Below, piece after piece: positions 55,201-64,000 of a DNA stretch of 64,000 nucleotides. Source of the DNA: Dichetophora obliterata (Eukaryota > Arthropoda > Insecta > Diptera > Sciomyzidae); the NCBI GenBank assembly GCA_963920525.1, contig OY986438.1:184386888-184450887 (forward strand), given 5' to 3'. Positions within the stretch are counted from its first letter, which is position 1. Every line of letters begins with the position of its first letter. A program made the position numbers and the translations under genes. A model generated the notes under the pieces. It ran no database searches and was not told the DNA's origin. It saw only the letters and a list, made by a program, of their open reading frames with translations.

Positions 55201-55690
55201 TGTAAATCTCTTTTTTTTTTTAATTAAGATACTTTTTTAAAATTAAATCTTTTAAAACTCTAATATCTTTTTCGATAAAAAGTTATCGCTAATAATTTAT
55301 TAGACTATCTATGAATCTTATTTTTGAGTTAAATTATAATACAATTATTCTCATACCATTATCCTATGATCACTATCCATTGAAATTATTTCATAACACA
55401 GGTCTGCAAATTTTAACTCTTATTTTCCCCTTTTGGATTTGAATGCTGGTCTTGGGGTATTTTGGTACGTAAATTACGAATATGTATTTGAATTTTTCCT
55501 ATCACCCTCAGTTTTTTTGAAAAACAGCTTTGTGTGAATTAAAAGAAAGGCGACTTTACTGAGGTATTTTTTTTATTTGAATTAAGAAACAATTAGATAA
55601 CTTTAAAACATTAAAAATACATTTGAGGGATAGTAATAAATAAGTTAAAAATATTAAATAATTTTGTGATCTTTGCTTTTCAGCTATCTT
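52236..55690. other. Long AT-rich non-coding region
   Basis: Holds the tRNA-like sequence at 53073-53125, a CAACAACAACAA tract near 52623, CACACA near 53575, and AT-rich filler. Two short frames are unsupported: MFAKQILLVLLAATLDATCD (53792), which resembles a signal peptide but has no homology I know, and a frame at 54384-54641 in a GC-richer patch with CACGTGAGT that could be a splice donor. Confidence 0.4.
53073..53125 (-). repeat. tRNA-derived fragment (box B and CAATGGGCG end)
   Basis: The minus strand has GAGTTCGATTCCCC (box B) followed by TGCAATGGGCG, matching the 3' part of the element at 26005-26092. Box A is not preserved. Confidence 0.45.
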
Positions 55691-55694
55691 GCTT

Positions 55695-56203
55695 TTTCAC
55701 CGAAGCTGAAATTCTGAGTTAGATCATCTCGCTTTAACAGCTTAAAATAGTCTGCCACCATTTTTTATTCCACCTTCCCTGATAGCGCCGTTCCATCTTT
55801 TTCAAATTCTAGTGAAATAATTTCGCCTTGCTCTTCACTTGCAGTTCACAAGTTATCAGGAAAGTAGTCCAAATGTCAATTGAGAAAATTAATTTTAATG
55901 GTCATCGAGCATTCCATTTTGCCGAAATTTTCAATCATTTTCTCCACAACTTCCTCATAATTAAGACTTTTGTGGTTTTCTAGAAAAATTCTCACCACTT
56001 CCTTAAAAGATTTCCAGGCTTCTAACTCAACTTCACCCAATTTTTCATCAAAAGCTGTATCTTTCATCAATTTTCTTATATCCGGACTAACGAAAATACC
56101 TTCTTTCAGTTTAGCTTCAGACAGAGATGAAAAAATTTGGTATAGATACTTATAACCTTCTCCTTCTTTGTTCAGCGCCTTCACAAATTGTTCACAAAAG
56201 AAT
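55695..56203 (-). pseudogene. Family X uncharacterised protein, C-terminal relic
   Basis: Read leftwards from 56203: FCEQFVKALNKEGEGYKYL, YQIFSSLSEAKLKEGIFVSP, MTIKINFLN, then stops within HLDYFPDNL, EEQGE and, near 55740, KMVADYFKLLKRD. This is the part of family X that follows the KLGLMKNF motif of the 1-1257 copy, and the KEGIFVSPDIR and AWKSFKEVV stretches match its last 70 codons. At least three in-frame stops. Homology ends at 56203 exactly where a TIR-like sequence begins. Confidence 0.72.
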
Positions 56204-56226
56204 TTTTTTCGCTTCTACAGCATACT
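56195..56226. repeat. Single TIR-like end shared with the 58969 MITE
   Basis: ttcgcttctacagcatacta matches the right TIR of the MITE at 58969-59315 (ttcgttcctacagcgtacta), with two mismatches. Its inner side faces the family X relic. No partner end was found to the left. Confidence 0.6.
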
Positions 56227-57005
56227 AAACTTAAGCGTTACAAATTGCACGGAAGTACTGATTTTGTCAAAACAATTATAATACAAAAATACAAAAATAA
56301 ATCATCTACCTTCATTAGCCCTCTTCTAAAGATTTAAGTTAATTTTTATAAAAGCAAAAGCAACTTAAGGCTTACTAGAAATGAGGTCTTAAGCAAATGA
56401 ATCAAAAGTCTATTTTTTTTTATAATAATGACATGTCACTTAGTTCATTAAGTTATATTGAACTAATTACTTATGAGAACTTATTCATAAGTCTCTAGTG
56501 CAACCATTCAGTGCATTTTTTTTTTAATAATAAAAAACGACATAAATAAAATATGACTCAATAATTGGAAAGCCTAGATATTTTTTGCAAACAAATACAA
56601 TGCTAAATAACGTTAAAATCTGACGTGATGGAATTTTTAATCTATATCTATACTATAATCTATCTAAATCAATCATCAAAACTGAAAAGGGAAAACCATT
56701 GCAGACCTGTTTTATCTTTTAATTTTATTTTCTGAATGGAATTTTTTGTGTTGGGACAGTTGCGTTATTCTCACAGTACTTACTAATAGGGCGCCATCTA
56801 TCTGTAAACTTAAAACACGGATCAAAATCAATGCAATAATTGTGATAAACACATGCGCATAAAAACTAAAGTACCACTGATAAATAACTAGTGACAACGC
56901 TGACAAAATAGTGAGAAGAAATAGAGCCATCACAACAAAGCACATTGAGCAGGAAAGGGGTCGGGGGGGGGGGGGGGGGGGGCTAACATATAAGTATACG
57001 TACTA
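56227..57005. other. Non-coding spacer with a 20-nt G run
   Basis: AT-rich sequence, no supported gene. A run of 20 G (56963-56982) stands out and may form G-quadruplex structures or be a length-uncertain homopolymer. Confidence 0.5.
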
Positions 57006-57013
57006 ATTAGGAA

Positions 57014-58491
57014 CTCCATTTCCGGAAGCTTTTCTCGATCCCGGTATTATTGGGTTTGAAAATCTCAATGCCGGGATCCCGGGATTAATTCGGGATTGAA
57101 AACTTTAAGTAGTAAATAATAAAAAATATTTTTAATACAATTCTTAATTATTTATTACTTGAAACTAAAAAATGTAAGTTAATTCAATTTTAAAGCAACA
57201 AAAACAAAACACATTAAGGGTATTTACAATTGCGTTGTTTTCAGTTTAGTTTTAAACCGAGCGGTTTTTATATTTTTTGCTGTTTTACATGAAATCTCTA
57301 AAAACTAAAAGTGTGATAATTTTAAGTAGTCCAATGATATGTTTAACGAACGTGATTTTTAAAGTTCCATAAACAACTGATCGGTTGCCAGTTATTTTCT
57401 GATTGCAAAAAAGGAAGTGGCTCAAAATACAAGTTAAATATTATATGCCATATATTAATAAAATATATCAAATTGGATAGTTAATTTTTTTACATAGTAA
57501 CAAAGAGCTATAAAGGGAGATTCTCAACCACAAATTCTTTTTTAAAGGGTGCTCATAATTGTGGTTTTTAGCTATGGCAAAAAAAACAATACCACGATAC
57601 CATACAATTATGAATACCCTTATTGTAAATAAATACAAAAAACCCAAAAATATTGATGACTAGCAAATTGTATTAATTTAAAGAACAAAAATTATAAAAA
57701 ATTATATACAGAACAGTTTTACAGAAATTATTATACATATGTAAAACATTTTTTTTGTGCATGTTTTTTTGTGTTTAAGGCAAATTACGGTTGAAAAAGA
57801 CTTTTCAAAATTGAATTGTTTATTTTATTTATTTTTAAAGTAATACATTAAGCGGATCAACGTGTCTTATATTTCGTTAGAGAGTTTTGTTCGAATAGTA
57901 TTACTAGGAATCGGATTTTTATGCTAAATCATTTTTAAATCAAACCCTGTGTAAAGACGAGTTAGCAAAACATATGTTTTTTCTAAAAATATTGATAAAA
58001 TGTACATATAACTAAATGTGTTTAAATTTTGCATACAACTTGTGTATCTCAGACTTCTGGCACTAATTTTTTATACGTTTTGCATAAAAATCCGATCCTT
58101 AATTATTACAAATATAACGCGCTGATGAGAAACATCGTTCTGATTCTATTCTAGTTGAAGAAATAGTTGCACGATAATCGAAAGCAATTTGTTAGTTTCG
58201 ATCACGATTGCCTTCACCACAAAACAAAATTATTTTCTGTGTTAGAATATCTGGCAATTCTGAAATACACAGCTGATTTCCCGGTGTTACAAATTCTTCT
58301 AAAACTTTGCAAAGTCTTTGCTCAATAAAAGGTTGTTCTAATTCCATATTAATATCAACTTAAATTGAAATGGTTACATTTACATGAATGTTTGTAGTAG
58401 ACATTTTTTTTAATTAAAAAACCCGGGATCCCGGAAAGAAAATCCCGGTTCTCAAATCGTCCAGGATCCCGGAATCTTCTCTAGAGCTATG
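57014..58491 (-). mobile_element. hAT deletion derivative, 1478 bp
   Basis: Perfect 8-bp direct repeats attaggaa flank the element (57006-57013 and 58492-58499), as for hAT. Both ends carry GGGATCCCGGG-type inverted subterminal repeats (57070-57082 and 58424-58436; related words at 57037-57045 and 58464-58472). The extreme ends match poorly, so exact termini are uncertain. It contains only the tail of a transposase gene. Confidence 0.72.
58060..58347 (-). pseudogene. hAT transposase C-terminal remnant
   Basis: Read leftwards from 58347: MELEQPFIEQRLCKVLEEFV, LTQKIILFC, AFDYRATISSTRIESERCFS, SARYICNN, a stop, FYAKRIKN. The S-x-x-SER-x-FS-x-A-x-x-I pattern is the hAT dimerisation domain. Stops interrupt it and the catalytic and zinc-finger parts are absent. 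Confidence 0.7.
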
Positions 58492-58968
58492 ATTAGGAAG
58501 ATATTTATATAAACCAAAATGTTTGTAAAATTACTCCAGACACACAACAGAAAAATTAGTCAAAAATGTGGAGAGGAGCTCATAGGATAGAAAATTTTAA
58601 TACAAAAATCACTTTTTTTAATATAGTCTGCTATGAAAAAAATAGATTTTTAGCCATAACTTTTGATTGGAAAGAGATATTGGGGGTAATTTTTTCACAT
58701 GCACTATTTTTGAAACTTGATTTTTCTTGTAAAATATATAAAAACAACATTTTGAAAAATTAAATTCGCAAAAAAAATTTAAGGTTTTGATGACAAAAAC
58801 AGTAAAATAATTTTTGCGCTTCACTGAAAGAATTTTTGCAAATAAATGCTGTGTCATATGAAAGGTAGCTAGATGTGCAATTTTTAATTTATTTCATTTT
58901 TACAACAAAAACAATTTTTGAGTCATTTTTTGAGTAAAAAGTCAATATTTTGGACATTTTTTGACATA

Positions 58969-59315
58969 AGCTTAGTATGCTGTAGGAACGAAAAAAATTT
59001 TCATAAGAAATACATTGCGATTTTTGACAACGAAGAGGCAGCGAAATTTCTTTCGCCAGCTAGTACGCTGTAGAAGCGAAAATAATTGCTATGTTGCCAA
59101 ATTTCCATTCGTGAGTGGATAGTTGAAATGTCAAAATTTAGCTGTCGATTATGTGCCCGTACATTTAATAAAAAATAAGCTGTAAGTATGTTTATTCGAA
59201 TTTGTTATTTAACAAATTTATTGTTATTTAACAATTTTATTTTCTCTACACGCGAAATTTTGGTGTCGAGTCAAACATATGCCCAAATATTTTCGTTCCT
59301 ACAGCGTACTAAGCT
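58969..59315. mobile_element. MITE with 26-bp TIRs
   Basis: The ends agcttagtatgctgtaggaa (58969) and its complement (ending 59315) are inverted repeats over about 26 bp with one mismatch. An ATA trinucleotide flanks both sides (58966-58968 and 59316-59318). A partial internal copy (gctagtacgctgtagaagcg, about 59078) is also present. Non-coding, 347 bp. One TIR recurs at 56195-56226. Confidence 0.82.
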
Positions 59316-60700
59316 ATAATCATAACGGTACAGTTCAATATTTTTTTGTGAAGTGCTTTTATTGAACTTTTGAAAAAAATTTAATGAAATATATATATAT
59401 GAACAGCGGAGGACTTTGCATCGAAAGTCCAAACTTTGATTTTCATGTTGTTTTTTTCTCATTCTTAGATAACAATGTTTTACAAAAAAGTCGTTGTACA
59501 AAAATTTTCTACAATTTTGAAGATATGTGGGTCTTTTTTATGTCAAAATAACAAAAAATCAAATGTGTTAAAGTAAACACACAAAAACTGCAGGTAGTAA
59601 AAGTATTTTATAATAACAAAATTACCGATAGTTGAAAAGTTTTGAAGAAACGTGGCAAAAACTAAGTATGTAACAATTTAATCTAGACTACACTTAATAT
59701 GTATATCTTGTTTGAGCGAAATCCGTTCAACCGTTTAGATTTGTATAAAGGTCAAACAAACAAACAAACAGAAAATGAGTTTTATTACTATAGATTCTGA
59801 CAAGTAGTTTTATTCGATTTGAAGGAGAGCGTGAGGGAGGGACACGTGCCTAATGACATAAAAAATTTATTTAAAATATAAATTGTATTTCGTATCCCTA
59901 ATCCACGGAATATAAAATAAAATAAAATAAAATAAAATATTTTATAAAAAATTTAAGACTGCCTTTTATGTAAACGTTTTAACCATTTTTTAAGGTTTCG
60001 TAACAAGTACAAAACGGATCCGTTTGAAACATAAAAATGCAAAGTGCCCACTGACGAACACGTAACGGATCAGAATCCGTTTTTGTGCATATTGGGAGCG
60101 TGCATAAGTACTAAATCGACGAAATCAAAAAATTTAAATAAAAAAATTTTTTTTAACTCTTAAAATACTTCCCTCTAACCATAAGCGAAGGTTTTGAGTA
60201 AAGTGAGAGTTTTGCGAACGTTTTTGGATAGTTTTTTTTTTTTTAATTTTTGATATTTTGTTTCGTCGCTGAAAAGCGCTATAGAAGATTAAATTTGTAA
60301 AAACTTTTCCCACAAATAAAAACCAATGAATATTGAAATATATAAAGAAGTCACTAGAACATATGGCAACCTTGGTAGAGTTGATGGTGGTGATCTATAA
60401 ATAGCCTACTGCTTTGAAGTGTCATATGATTAGCAGCCATATAATTCAAATGAATGAATTCTTAAATCTGCGAAGTCATATACAAGTTTAAACAGTGAGT
60501 TGATCACAGCCTAATCACTCAAAGACTAATGAAGAGGAAAATGTAGCGATTTCTGAAACAGAATGTCTAGTCAGCTAAGTGATTGACTCTATACAGAGTT
60601 GTTGTTGTTGTTGCCTTGTTAAAAACTTACTTGATCTGAAGCTCGCAATTTAATTCACATAAATAAAAACTTTGCTTATTTTGCAAAATTCATAAAATTG
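59316..60700. other. Non-coding region with Helitron-like start and microsatellite
   Basis: On the minus strand from 59794, a TCTATAGTAATAAAACTC start with GTTTGTTTGTTTG and CGGTTGAACGGATTT resembles the Helitron-like starts at 26595-28382. An AAAAT pentanucleotide microsatellite lies at about 59915-59940 and a TTG run at 60599-60613. No gene supported. Confidence 0.4.
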
Positions 60701-61030
60701 ATTGATACAAAAAGAGTTCATTTCCGAGTGCTGAAAAATAACTTTTCTTTGATTAATTTTTTAACTCCTTTCAGAAAAAACATGCTCGCTTCTAAGAGGC
60801 ATTTTCGTCCGGCGATTGATTCAAAAAGTTTTCATTTCCGAGTGCCGAAAAATAACTTTTCTATGGTTCTATTTTTAACTCATATCCGAACAAAAAAAAA
60901 CTAAAATTTATGGTTCTTTTTTAAATCCTTTCCAAACAAAGTAACGTTCATTTTTGAGAGGCATTTTAGTCTGACGAATGATACAAAAAGGGTTCATGCC
61001 GAAAATGAACATTTCTACCCGAAACGGTTC
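60701..61030 (+). repeat. Degenerate tandem repeat, 114-bp and longer units
   Basis: ATTGATWCAAAAAG-N-TTCATTTCCGAGTG occurs at 60701 and 60815, with AAAAATAACTTTTC following in both. A third, more diverged unit starts near 60977. Each unit also has GAGGCATTTTMGTCYG. The open frame through the first two units is repeat translation. Confidence 0.7.
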
Positions 61031-64000
61031 ATAAATGAATTCGAAAACACAGTAGTTTTGGTTCACTGGGTTATTTTTCATCTTTAAATTGTTTGTGTCT
61101 AGACAACTATATAAGGAACTAGCTATGTTTAAAAGTCACAAAATTTTAATGGTTATACGAATACAAATGAGTTGCTTTAATTATTCATAGTGCATTTAAT
61201 AAAAGCCCACAAAAATGCTAAAATCAATAATATAGCACTTTTCTCAAAACCACAAACAAATATGAAGAAACTGAGTACGCAGTTAAAATTTTCACCCTCG
61301 ATTGACTCCAAAAACCCATTCAACAAAATCATAGTTTATCTGTGTTATTATTAATTTCGGACTGATTAATGATGCCTTTATCATTAGTCCTGCTGGACCT
61401 AAGCATAGCGCCTTCAAGGTCATCTATTATACCTACATACATTATCTTTTTAGTGCTTGGCAGGCATTTTGCTTTTGTATCAATCCCTTGTTCATTTTTG
61501 GATTATAATTTATATTCATGATAAAACCACTGACTGCACAGATGATGATAAAGTATAAATTCTTGATCTGTTGCCAGCAAAAAAACTATGAAAACCAAAC
61601 GAGCAAACGAACAAGAGTGAGACCATTTCAGGTTCATAAATTATAGACTTAATCAGCTTGGTACCATGCTAGAGAAAAGTCTTACGGAACAAAGCATTTT
61701 CACGTAAAGTATGGCTATTATTTTTATTGTGTTGCGAAATTCAGTAGCACTATGGGAAGGGGCATGGGGAGTAAAGGACATTTTTATCGCAATCTGTGGT
61801 TAGTGAAACGGTCTTTTGAAATTGTTTTTCAAATAAATTTTGACAAAATATTTTAGAAAATATTTAAGTGGTTTATTTAAGAACTTCGTAAGCTATAAAA
61901 ATTTGAAATTTAGTAACTGTGCAAAAATGGCTTTGCAACTAGGCGTCTTGGAAATAAATCATTTGCTTTTTATGTTTTTATATAAATATTTATTGTACCA
62001 TTTATTGTACCATTTTATTGATTTCTTACTTAAATGAAAATTTTACTTACTAAAGCAAATTTTTACTTACTAGTTAAATAGTATTTTACTTAAAATATAT
62101 CTTTAACTTTGATGAAAACCGACTCACTTGAGCAAAAGCGTTTGTTATTTTATTTTTCTAATTTAATAAAGTATAATAAGGAGTCAAACTTTCAACAAAA
62201 ACAAGGTGATGTACATTTTTTTTTTTTTTTTCATTATTAGTATAAATATTTTTGTCATGAACTGTATTCTTGAAGAAACACAACCAAACATACATTGTAA
62301 CGCAATCTACCGTCCCTCTTTTAACGTGAATATACGTGATGCGATGAGGGAAACATTTTCAACAACAAACAGCAACAAAACCAGCAAAACAAATATTAGT
62401 ACCCATCAGAATAAAGTTTTCAACATAATGAACTCATATTATTTGCTAAGGTAAATAACAAGGTGCGACATGCAAGCAGCTCAAAAGTCAAGAAACGATG
62501 AAGTTTTTGTTGAATTTACGTAAATATGTTTTTTAGTATAGGAAGATTTTTTAAAAAATATGAGCATAAAAGTTAGTAGAGTGTTAAGAGGAAATAATTA
62601 CCTGATAAATAATGTTTTTGATTTAATTAAATGATAAAATAAAAATATTCTAGAAAAACACACATACAATGGTTAAAAAACCAACAATATTTTGTCAAGA
62701 TAATAAGGCAAATTTAAGTAGAATTGAGTAAAATTTTAGACATTAATGCGAAACTTTAGTCCAACCCAACAAGTTGCCAATATCACTATAAAAGCTTTGT
62801 GCTTGCTTCAGCTTGACACAAGTGGTATTCAGCTACTCCCGCACATTGACATTTCCACACCAAAACAAGCAGCAACATTTGCACAACAATACAAAATACA
62901 AGTCAAGTTTTAAACACATTGAATATTTTCAATTTTTTTATTTTTTACAAGCATACAATTTGAAATACATACCCAAAATAAAAAGAAATAAGTTTTGAGG
63001 AAAAATGGTTTGAACGAGAAAGAATTCTACAGAAAGAGCAGTACAAAAGATAGGAAAGAGGTGCTGATAAGGCAACGAAGTGGCGGAAGCGGATATACAT
63101 TTCGCAATATTTGAGGCTCGCAACCATGCAGCAGATGATGGCAGCTAATGTATTCAGTAAAAAATGTAAAGTCACAAATTGATGTTGGTTACATTTGGAT
63201 GATGTGATTATTGACACACTTTTCGGTTGATATGTAAATTTGATTTGTGGTAAGTAGTAGCTGGGAATTCAGTATCGTTTTTGTGGCAGATAAATAGTAA
63301 GAAGCAGCAAGAAATAACACAGAGTGCAAAAAAACTAAAATGTTTAGATATGGAAATAAATTCAAAATGCTTTCAATCAGCTTAGCTCTTAAAAAGAGCA
63401 AGAAAAAACGGCACTAAACGCAAGTATAAAGCTTTCAGAGGATAAAAAAAAAGCGCTAGACAGTTATATATTGACTATAAAATGAGACCTGAGCAAGAAA
63501 AAGTTCTTCAAATGAATTAAATTCGAAAATATTTTAATAGTTTCTAATATTAAATAAAAACATTCTTTTTAGATTAATGCTTTTTCTACTTAAATAACGC
63601 ACACATTTTGTCATAAAGATTTCAAATGCTTTTTAAATGATTTGAATATTTCTTGCTTATAAGAAATATTATTCACTCTAACGCTAAAAAATGCTGAAAG
63701 CAGCAGGTAAAATTTAATCATAACTTAACTTCCTGTACAATCAACTTTAATGCATATTCTAAATCCACGCGCACCGACAAACACATGTGACAGATCACAC
63801 ACACACTCACACAAATATGGACGAATAAGAATACACATACAGAGACAGATGTTACAACATCTGACAACATCTGACAGGTCCGTAGACAAAGGAGGTTTTC
63901 GGGGATGAAAACCCAAAAGGAGTTTGAAGGTTAAAAAAATTAATACGAATAGGACTTAAAGATACCCAGAGAATTACAATTTAATACTCCTAGTTCTATT
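61031..64000. other. AT-rich non-coding region to the window end
   Basis: No supported gene. A TATAAAAG box at 62787-62794 has no initiator at the right distance. An 82-codon frame at 62206-62454 ends in AAG|GTAAAT, a possible donor, but is otherwise low complexity. CACACA stretches occur at 63780-63815. Confidence 0.4.

Noticed and set aside
62787..62840. TATAAAAG followed by TTCAGC words as a host promoter
   Set aside because: The initiator-like words are 23 and 44 bases from the box rather than about 30, and no coding exon follows.

Overview
The window looks like intergenic or intronic DNA from an AT-rich insect genome, most likely a higher fly (Brachycera). The evidence is the transposon mix (mariner, DD41D rosa-like, piggyBac, hAT, Helitron-like and CR1/Kiri-like LINE elements), the (CAA)n and (CA)n microsatellites, and an Inr+DPE promoter on the LINE. 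The organism call is inference. I see no complete host gene, rRNA or CRISPR. Almost every coding stretch belongs to a mobile element.

Layout. 1-1.26 kb: decayed member of an uncharacterised arthropod multigene family (family X, minus strand). 1.9-2.5 kb: LINE reverse-transcriptase fragment. 4.55-5.49 kb: internally deleted DD41D Tc1/mariner element. 6.9-8.0 kb: two adjacent fold-back structures, one with 65-bp perfect arms. 10.8-11.9 kb: non-autonomous hAT-like element full of short tandem repeats. 13.3-16.9 kb: a decayed gene of a second uncharacterised family (family Y), split by a piggyBac element (14308-16721) with TTAA target duplications. 19.4-22.55 kb: TIR element, hAT transposase relics and a hAT-like terminus. 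24.1-24.7 kb: LINE 3' end. 25.05-29.04 kb: Helitron-like cluster with a MITE and a tRNA-like sequence. 29.3-31.2 kb: TIR element holding spliced-looking exons and a DD41D fragment. 31.37-32.30 kb: second deleted DD41D element. 35.9-37.2 kb: mariner with one homopolymer lesion. 37.7-38.3 kb: truncated LINE.

42.64-47.41 kb: a nearly complete LINE with both ORFs open. It has an Inr+DPE promoter, a slippery A_AAA_AAC plus stem-loop at the ORF1/ORF2 junction, and a MITE in its 3' UTR. 47.6-52.2 kb: three-level nest, with an intact DD41D element inside a LINE tail inside an older DD41D element. 55.7-56.2 kb: second family X relic, abutting a TIR shared with the MITE at 58.97-59.32 kb. 57.0-58.5 kb: hAT deletion derivative. 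The rest (32.3-35.9, 38.9-42.6, 52.3-55.7, 61-64 kb) is AT-rich non-coding sequence with microsatellites.

The intact ORFs are the 361-aa DD41D transposase (48213-49298) and the LINE ORF1/ORF2 pair. The piggyBac and mariner transposases each appear one indel away from open. The most unusual candidate is the LINE's -1 frameshift signal, which would make an ORF1-ORF2 fusion.
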